From Gyrodactylus bullatarudis (lineage: Eukaryota > Platyhelminthes > Monogenea > Gyrodactylidea > Gyrodactylidae), in contig SSNU01000135.1 in the NCBI GenBank assembly GCA_012064415.1, positions 186,001 to 250,000 of the forward strand: DNA of 64,000 bases. The letters run 5' to 3'. A program made the position numbers and the translations under genes. A model generated the notes under the pieces. The model made no database searches. It saw only the letters and a program-made list of their open reading frames with translations, and was not told where the DNA came from. Within the stretch, counting starts at the first letter, position 1, and every line of letters starts with the position of its first letter. Of the stretch, positions 61,321 through 64,000 are shown piece after piece.

Positions 61321-64000
61321 TTCTAATTTTATTTCTTACTCTTACTATTTCATTCAAGCTTTTAACTACTGATGAACTTTTGAGAAGTGTACTTTTTGTG
61401 TTAGTATGAAGCTAATTGGTTTGATCCCAAAAATCAATAATTCAATATCCCTCATATATGGTGGATTTTAACCATCTTATCACTTTCAAATCGATAATGA
61501 TTTTCAATGAAAAGTTGAAAAAATTGGTAATTTGGCGTCGAAACGAAAAATGACCATAATTTTCTTAAAAATTAATTTTTCTTCTGAAACTTTTTCTTCA
61601 AATGGTAAAAAATTGGATTCATCACAATTGCTTTGTTATCAATGTCATCGTAAGAGCTTTCTTCCATATTTCAATCACAGTCTAAAATAAAATGAAACCT
61701 TTAATTTCATCTAATCTGATTCTTGGTTCTCTTTGTTTTACCTTTAACAACTCTACTGTATGTCTGAGGGTCTAAAAACACTTAATATTAAAGCATCAGA
61801 CAAAACAGTAAATAAGCTAGTTTTTCTGCTAAACTTTTTCCACTTTAGATATCCATTGTATTTAGGAACAGTTTTCACCCGCCATCCTTGTAAAACTATA
61901 AAGCTGTATGAGGAAACATTTAATGATACATACCAGATTTCCAGAGATCCCCTTGGCTTCTGGATTAGATTTTATAAAATCTCCTGAATTCTCTTATAAT
62001 TATCAGAGAGACTAATTCTTTTTCGGTTAAATTCTTATTTCGTCTTAGATAATCTACTGAATTCTTTTTCAGTATCAATAATATTTTAAAAGTTAGGATA
62101 GAAAAAATGATAACTAAAAACTTTTTTCTTATCATTTATATTGGCAAAAAATACAAGAAATTTCTAGAAATTAATCTTTCAAACTGGTTATAACTACTGT
62201 ATTTTTAATTCGAATTTATTGTCAAAATGATAACAGAATCCAAAAAAATTTTGTTCCTAACAACTGTCATAAAGATAGTAAATTATTTTTCTTAACTAGC
62301 TTTATGTTTTAAGAATTTCATCTGAAATAATAACTGATATTTAGTGGGAATGTGTTTACAATAAAGTGGAAATTCATTTTTTTAACAAAATTTTCTCATT
62401 CATCAGAAAGCTCAGGGAAGAAAAGATGATATTGGAATTCTATTTATCATATCCAAAATAGCAAAATTAGCAAAATTACTGTCCTACTAATAAGTGAATG
62501 GGAATTTGCTATTTCTTTTATTTTGTTTTAGATTTAGCCCAGAGTAGCAATCAAGGAATTGGGATCATTCTTTTTCTTTCCAATGTACATAGGAAATTCT
62601 TGATTTTTTTAAATTTTATCTTTCTACTCTGCATCCCATCTGCAAACTGCTGGAGGAAAAATTTCACTCCCTAATTTGTAAAATTAAATTCAAAATATGA
62701 ACAAAGAACGATTGAGTTGTCATAAAAATCCAAGTACTTTCTAAATGCATCTTTCCCTTTTCTTACTAATCAATGGGAAAATATCCGGATGCCTTGAGCA
62801 AAATTATTAGTTTTCACCAATTTTTCGTATGTAAATATGAAACAAATCATCACCAGGGCTTCGTACACTTCTCAAGAGAATGCGTGGTAGGAGTTAATTT
62901 CAGGAATTCAATTTTAACAATCACTAGAGCCTTAAGAAAAACACCTAAAACACTGAAGTAAAATAATATTTTTCGGTTTTTATATTTATATTAATACTTT
63001 GTCGTGGATTTACCAAAAAATCGTAAACCTAATTGATATGAAGTTGGGAATTCATTTTTCAAATTTCGATTTGGCGCCAAAATCTCATTTTTTTCATCTT
63101 TGAACACTTTCGTGATCGCAATAAGACAAGAAAGCCGAATATGCTGAATCTGTTCTAATGCATAATTTCATTATCGTTTGGGAATCGAATTTCGATTTTT
63201 TTTTGTTTCAAATGGTTTTCAGAACAGAGGGAATAGCTGGTTAAAATAAACAAAATAAAGAAACTCTTTGCTCGACTACAGTTACATGAAAAATGTTCAC
63301 ATCAATCATGTCTCAATCAAACATTGGGTTAAGAAATTATGTTCTTTATGTTACCGTTAATCTTGTTACTCTTGATAGACTCTCTGGCAATTACTGGTAA
63401 CAAGTTTAACTCAAGGCAACTTACTTTAAAAACCTACTCAATTGATAATGCTATGACTTCTTGACATTATTTTATACAAGATCAAGTATCAAAATGCTTT
63501 TCCGTGATAATATTCAAGTTTAAAGATCAGACCTTTTTAAAATGGCCGCTAGATTTCCAATGAATTTTTACTATGTTTCCATTAAAATTTCGAATAGCTG
63601 ATAAAGCTTCAATTGTTTTTTCAATGAAAATAGTATTAGAATCATGTCAAGATCATTTCTGTTAAATTTTGTTATTCCACTATGCCTACAAGAGAATTTA
63701 GGGAAAATGGGCAATGCACGATTATGCATGGGATTGCAAACAAATTTTTAGTTATTTTAGATCTCACACATCATTGTTATTAAATATATTTCTTTATTAT
63801 TATCAATTACCCTGGTCTATTTGAGCTTTTTCACCTTTCTCTTCACTGTTGCTATTCATTGAAGAGTTTTGGTGTTTTTCAGCTCACATAAAGCTAATTA
63901 TAGTTGATATGAAGTTAGGAATCTATGATTTTTACAGAAATCTCGATTTTTTCATCAAGAATTCGAATTTGTTAAAGATTTTTTTGAATCCTTCTCTTGA
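61321..64000. other. Intergenic stretch to the window end
   Basis: It contains a copy of the 25.3-25.6 kb repeat (about 62380-62440), a family A-type left end near 63027 (AAACCTAATTGATATGAAGT), the reverse of the 43222-43290 repeat (about 63345-63400), and the left arm of a family A2 foldback starting at 63904. Short open frames at 61760-61987 and 62773-62961 show no domain. Confidence 0.5.

Overview
The window is nuclear DNA from an animal with an AT-rich genome. Genes are broken into GT-AG exons, introns are commonly about 60-70 nt, and old interspersed repeats are abundant. A nephrin-type Ig/FN3 receptor, a mitochondrial BCKDHA, an ELAV/Sxl-type RRM gene and a decayed copy of an ORF I associate with repeats in arthropod genomes all point to an arthropod. 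A mite or other small arthropod would fit, but I cannot name the species. Nothing looks prokaryotic or organellar.

Layout. (1) 1-11398, + strand: the 3' part of a nephrin/sticks-and-stones/hibris-like adhesion receptor. Fourteen exons join in frame (about 1192 residues here); its 5' end lies outside the window. (2) 11630-12057: shared 3' flank and a nonsense-mutated BCKDHA fragment. (3) 12540-13570: a decayed reverse-transcriptase fragment and an unrecognised ORF. (4) 14094-17819, - strand: an orphan three-exon gene (611 residues) with a dead transposon ORF in its first intron. (5) 18091-18195: a one-exon relic of the nephrin-like gene. (6) 18416-19868, - strand: BCKDHA, which reads through only if two introns of 26 and 24 nt are removed. 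(7) 20038-31081, + strand: seven exons that join in phase into one 1095-residue protein with two RRMs followed by a serine-dehydratase-like PLP fold and an Asn/Ser-rich tail. (8) 31082-64000: no gene I can support. It holds foldback elements, inverted repeats, a tRNA-like SINE and a second reverse-transcriptase fragment.

How the parts relate. The nephrin-like gene and BCKDHA are convergent neighbours in both halves of an old tandem duplication. In the left copy the receptor survived and BCKDHA died. In the right copy BCKDHA survived and the receptor was reduced to one exon. BCKDHA and the RRM-dehydratase fusion diverge from a 169-bp gap with a TATA box. The strongest candidates for something undescribed are the RRM/serine-dehydratase fusion and the ultrashort introns of BCKDHA. 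All splice models are my own readings by phase and consensus; no transcript data were available.
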